From: Fibrobacter sp. UWB15
GTDB taxonomy: Bacteria > Fibrobacterota > Fibrobacteria > Fibrobacterales > Fibrobacteraceae
Assembly (NCBI RefSeq): GCF_900177705.1
Contig: NZ_FXBA01000010.1
Location: forward strand, 1 to 64,000
Length of the DNA: 64,000 bases
Direction of reading: 5' to 3'
Each line of letters begins with the position of its first letter. Position 1 is the stretch's first letter. The position numbers and the translations under genes were made by a program. A model generated the notes under the pieces. That model worked only from the letters and a program-made list of their open reading frames with translations. It searched no databases and was not told where the DNA came from. Positions 61,516 to 64,000 of this stretch are shown here, piece after piece.

Positions 61516-62832
61516 CTACAGCTTTCCTGCTACTTTTTCGGCAAATTCATCTAGGGGCTCAAAGTAGGCATTTTCGCGGATAGTGCGATAGTTGTTGTAT
61601 AGATCCGTCAAGTCTATGCGCAAAGAATCATCCGTGTATTGTTCTTCATAGGCGCTACGTTTTGCCATGGTCCATAATTTCACGACAACCTGGTTCAAAT
61701 AGGGTTGACGTTGGACCATAGCGTAATTTTCCATACGCTGGATTGCGGAAAGTAGAGCCGCATTGGGTGCTGGACTAAAAATAGCCTCGGTCACATGCGC
61801 CGAAAACTCGGCGTCCAAATTCAGGGTCAACTCCGGGTGTTCAATTTGGTCAACAATGTGTTTTGTCTCGTGGATGGCGGTGTTCAATTCTTCGACCCGT
61901 TTGATGTAGGCGAAAATTTTCCCGCCGAGGTCTTTTTTCAAAAGGCGATTGTAGATTTCGCTCGCCTTCTGCAAACTCAAATCTAGGCCCAAGTAACGCC
62001 AAAAATGTTCAAAGCGTTTATCGCCATATTTCCTGTAGAATTCCCCCTGCTCCAGTTCCAGCGAATCGGATTCTGCGCGGGCCGCAATCATGTCGTCAAG
62101 GACGACGACATAATTCATCCCTATGGTATAGTAGCCCGCTTTCGAGGGCATCAATCCAGGAATAAAACGTTTAAGGTTTATTGCCGCCAAGGAATCACCC
62201 TTGTACGCCGTCATTGGCAAAAGCGTATCTTGGACTTTTAGGATACTTGCCATACTCTGCAGTTCAAAATCCAGGAACAATCCGTATTTTAGCAGGTTCC
62301 TGTTGACCGTATTTTTGAGATCTACATTGAAAGATTCTCCGCTAAAGTAAACCTTTGCCGCATTCATAAATGCAAATAATGATTGGGCGGCTCCATCATC
62401 CGGGAAAAACTTTCCATAGAGGTTGCTTACAATGCGTTCAAAAGATTCATTGTCCGGTCCAGACATGTAAATCTCATTACGGCTCAAGGCATCCAGATAC
62501 GGGGCAAGGACATTGACCACAAAATCCTTTCGTGCAGACTCTCCGTTCTGTTGCTCAAGCTTGACTGCCTTTTCATAAATGGCTTTCTCATAATCGGACT
62601 TCATTTTATCGGTCGTCTTTTTTGACAGGATATGCTTTTGGACGGCAATAATCGCGCCCTCGTTCATTCCAAATGACTTTGCCAACATCGCCACATATTC
62701 CTTATTCGAGCTACCAAGTTCAATCGGATTCTGCGAATAGATGTGCTGAGCCAAAATATCCGGTTCCATATCCGGATACTCGGAACAAGCCGCGAAGAAT
62801 AGCGCAAGAAGCAGGAAAAGGAACTTCATCAT
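61516..62832 (-). CDS. Lipoprotein with HExxH metallopeptidase motif
   Basis: A 438-residue predicted lipoprotein. The signal MMKFLFLLLALFFAAC ends in a lipobox. The helical body carries HETKH (His321, Glu322, His325) preceded by LNTAI, the classic zinc-protease pattern. DAEFSAHVTEAIF 17 residues later offers Glu342 or Glu349 as third ligand, as in gluzincins. I do not recognise the family. Start chosen at the double ATG (62832) rather than 62871, since the lipobox then sits at normal distance. No ribosome-binding site is evident. Confidence 0.68.
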   Translation of the reverse strand: MMKFLFLLLALFFAACSEYPDMEPDILAQHIYSQNPIELGSSNKEYVAMLAKSFGMNEGAIIAVQKHILSKKTTDKMKSDYEKAIYEKAVKLEQQNGESARKDFVVNVLAPYLDALSRNEIYMSGPDNESFERIVSNLYGKFFPDDGAAQSLFAFMNAAKVYFSGESFNVDLKNTVNRNLLKYGLFLDFELQSMASILKVQDTLLPMTAYKGDSLAAINLKRFIPGLMPSKAGYYTIGMNYVVVLDDMIAARAESDSLELEQGEFYRKYGDKRFEHFWRYLGLDLSLQKASEIYNRLLKKDLGGKIFAYIKRVEELNTAIHETKHIVDQIEHPELTLNLDAEFSAHVTEAIFSPAPNAALLSAIQRMENYAMVQRQPYLNQVVVKLWTMAKRSAYEEQYTDDSLRIDLTDLYNNYRTIRENAYFEPLDEFAEKVAGKL

Positions 62833-62916
62833 ATGGCAAATATAATCATTCGAATAAGTTGGATGGTTCAAGTGAGAAAAACTGTTTCATTTAAATTATT
62901 ACTACATTAAAACCAA

Positions 62917-64000
62917 ATGCCGACCTTTATTGACAATGTAACCGTCACCCTCAATGACGAACTGAAGTCGACCCTGAGGACCGGGGGCCGCTTATCTATC
63001 GCTGCAGCAAGTTTTTCCATTTACGCCTATGAAGCCCTGAAAAAAGAACTGGAAAACATCGAAGAACTCCATTTCTTATTTACCAAGCCGACTTTTACTA
63101 AAACGGATGCTGCCAAGAATAGCAAGGAACAACGCGAATTCTACATACCCAAGTTGAACCGCGAACGTTCTTTATACGGCACGGAATTCGAAATAAAGTT
63201 ACGCAACCAGCTTTCGCAAAAAGCAATCGCCAAGGAATGCGCCGATTGGATTCGTCGCAAGGTCAAGTTCAAGACGAATGTTTCAGACCAGGTGGTCCAC
63301 GCAGGTTCCATAGTCGTGTCTGACCCTGCCGGTGAAAAAACGGCATTCACACCGATTAACGATTTTAGCAAGACGGAACTCGGCCTTGAAAAAGGCAACT
63401 ATATGGGTTTTGGCATAAATAAAATCGAAGCGCCCATATCGAACAATTTTCTCGCGTCATTCAACAGAATTTGGAACGACGACGAAAAGTTGCAAGACAT
63501 CACCGATACGATTCTTGAAAGCATTGAGAATGTCTATCGCGAAAATTCACCGGACTACATTTACTTCGTTACGCTCTATAACATTTTCCACGAGTTCCTC
63601 GATAACATTTCCGAAGATGATTTGGCAAACGAGGCGACAGGTTTCAAGAACAGCGCCATCTGGAATAAACTTTACGATTTCCAAAAAGAGGCAAGCCTTG
63701 CTATTATCAACAAGCTGGAAAAATTCAACGGTTGCATTCTTGCCGATAGCGTCGGTCTAGGTAAAACATTTACGGCCCTTTCGGTCATCAAGTACTACGA
63801 GAACAAGAACCGCAACGTGCTTGTGCTTTGCCCCAAAAAGTTGCGCGACAACTGGCTCACTTATCGCGAAAACTACAAGAACAATCCTGTTGCAAGCGAT
63901 CGTTTTGCTTACAGGGTCATGAACCACTCCGACCTTTCCCGCACTTCGGGCTATTCGGGCGACATTGATATCGCACGATTCAACTGGAGCAATTACGAAC
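62917..64000 (+). CDS. SNF2-type helicase with PLD-like N-terminus, 3' end outside window
   Basis: The first 361 codons of a larger gene. Residues about 1-150 resemble the phospholipase-D-like N-terminal domain of SNF2-family helicases (LSIAAASFSIYAYEALKKEL, VVHAGSIVVSD). The HKD lysine is replaced by glycine after His128, so nuclease activity is doubtful. The helicase part starts at about residue 255 with a Q-motif-like LYDFQKEA, Walker A ADSVGLGKT (Lys283) and VLVLCPKKLRDNW. Such proteins occur in defence and restriction loci. Context beyond 64000 is needed to tell. Confidence 0.8.
   Translation, partial: MPTFIDNVTVTLNDELKSTLRTGGRLSIAAASFSIYAYEALKKELENIEELHFLFTKPTFTKTDAAKNSKEQREFYIPKLNRERSLYGTEFEIKLRNQLSQKAIAKECADWIRRKVKFKTNVSDQVVHAGSIVVSDPAGEKTAFTPINDFSKTELGLEKGNYMGFGINKIEAPISNNFLASFNRIWNDDEKLQDITDTILESIENVYRENSPDYIYFVTLYNIFHEFLDNISEDDLANEATGFKNSAIWNKLYDFQKEASLAIINKLEKFNGCILADSVGLGKTFTALSVIKYYENKNRNVLVLCPKKLRDNWLTYRENYKNNPVASDRFAYRVMNHSDLSRTSGYSGDIDIARFNWSNYE

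Overview
The window looks like a chromosomal segment of a Fibrobacter species, an anaerobic cellulolytic gut bacterium. The grounds are six lipoproteins carrying the Fibrobacter major paralogous (FISUMP, TIGR02145-type) domain, GH45/GH8/GH26/GH10 plant-cell-wall enzymes, DcuB and rubrerythrin (succinate-exporting, oxygen-sensitive physiology), and C-terminal domains plus a PorV-like barrel that suggest type IX secretion. The species cannot be fixed from sequence alone.

Layout. 1-13.1 kb is the conserved translation/transcription block: tuf (3' end), rpmG, tRNA-Trp, secE, nusG, rplK, rplA, rplJ, rplL, rpoB, rpoC, rpsL, rpsG, closed by a strong terminator. 13.2-29.8 kb mixes secreted enzymes and lipoproteins: GH8, a tandem FISUMP pair with the remnant of a third copy, an Rpn-family nuclease, another FISUMP gene, a GH26 mannanase divergent from a GntR/LacI-like regulator, enolase, two tandem GH45 lipoproteins, a PorV-like barrel and a sigma-54 activator. 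29.9-31.5 kb holds aspartokinase behind a highly structured 160-nt leader. 31.6-33.5 kb has a FISUMP lipoprotein and a DUF4143-type ATPase.

About 33.5-43.1 kb is a visibly A+T-rich accessory island. Its plus strand carries an ankyrin protein and then a helicase locus: a 47-aa protein, an UPF1-like SF1 helicase, a winged-helix-like protein and a 49-aa protein related to the first. Its minus strand carries three genes, two of which share a cysteine-rich domain. This island is the best place to look for an undescribed system, possibly defence. That function is inferred from architecture only.

43.1-62.9 kb returns to core and cell-envelope genes: DXS, an outer-membrane lipoprotein, DcuB, rubrerythrin, an S66 peptidase plus GH3 lipoprotein pair (peptidoglycan turnover), GH10 xylanase, FISUMP genes, a phosphohexomutase, MurJ, a barrel protein, a CE6-like esterase, a DprA-like protein and an HExxH lipoprotein. 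The window ends inside a SNF2-type helicase with a degenerate phospholipase-D-like N-terminus.

How it fits together: the GH45, GH8, GH26, GH10 and CE6-like products would attack cellulose, mannan and acetylated xylan at or outside the cell surface. Enolase and DcuB serve fermentation to succinate. No CRISPR array, rRNA or intact insertion sequence was seen.
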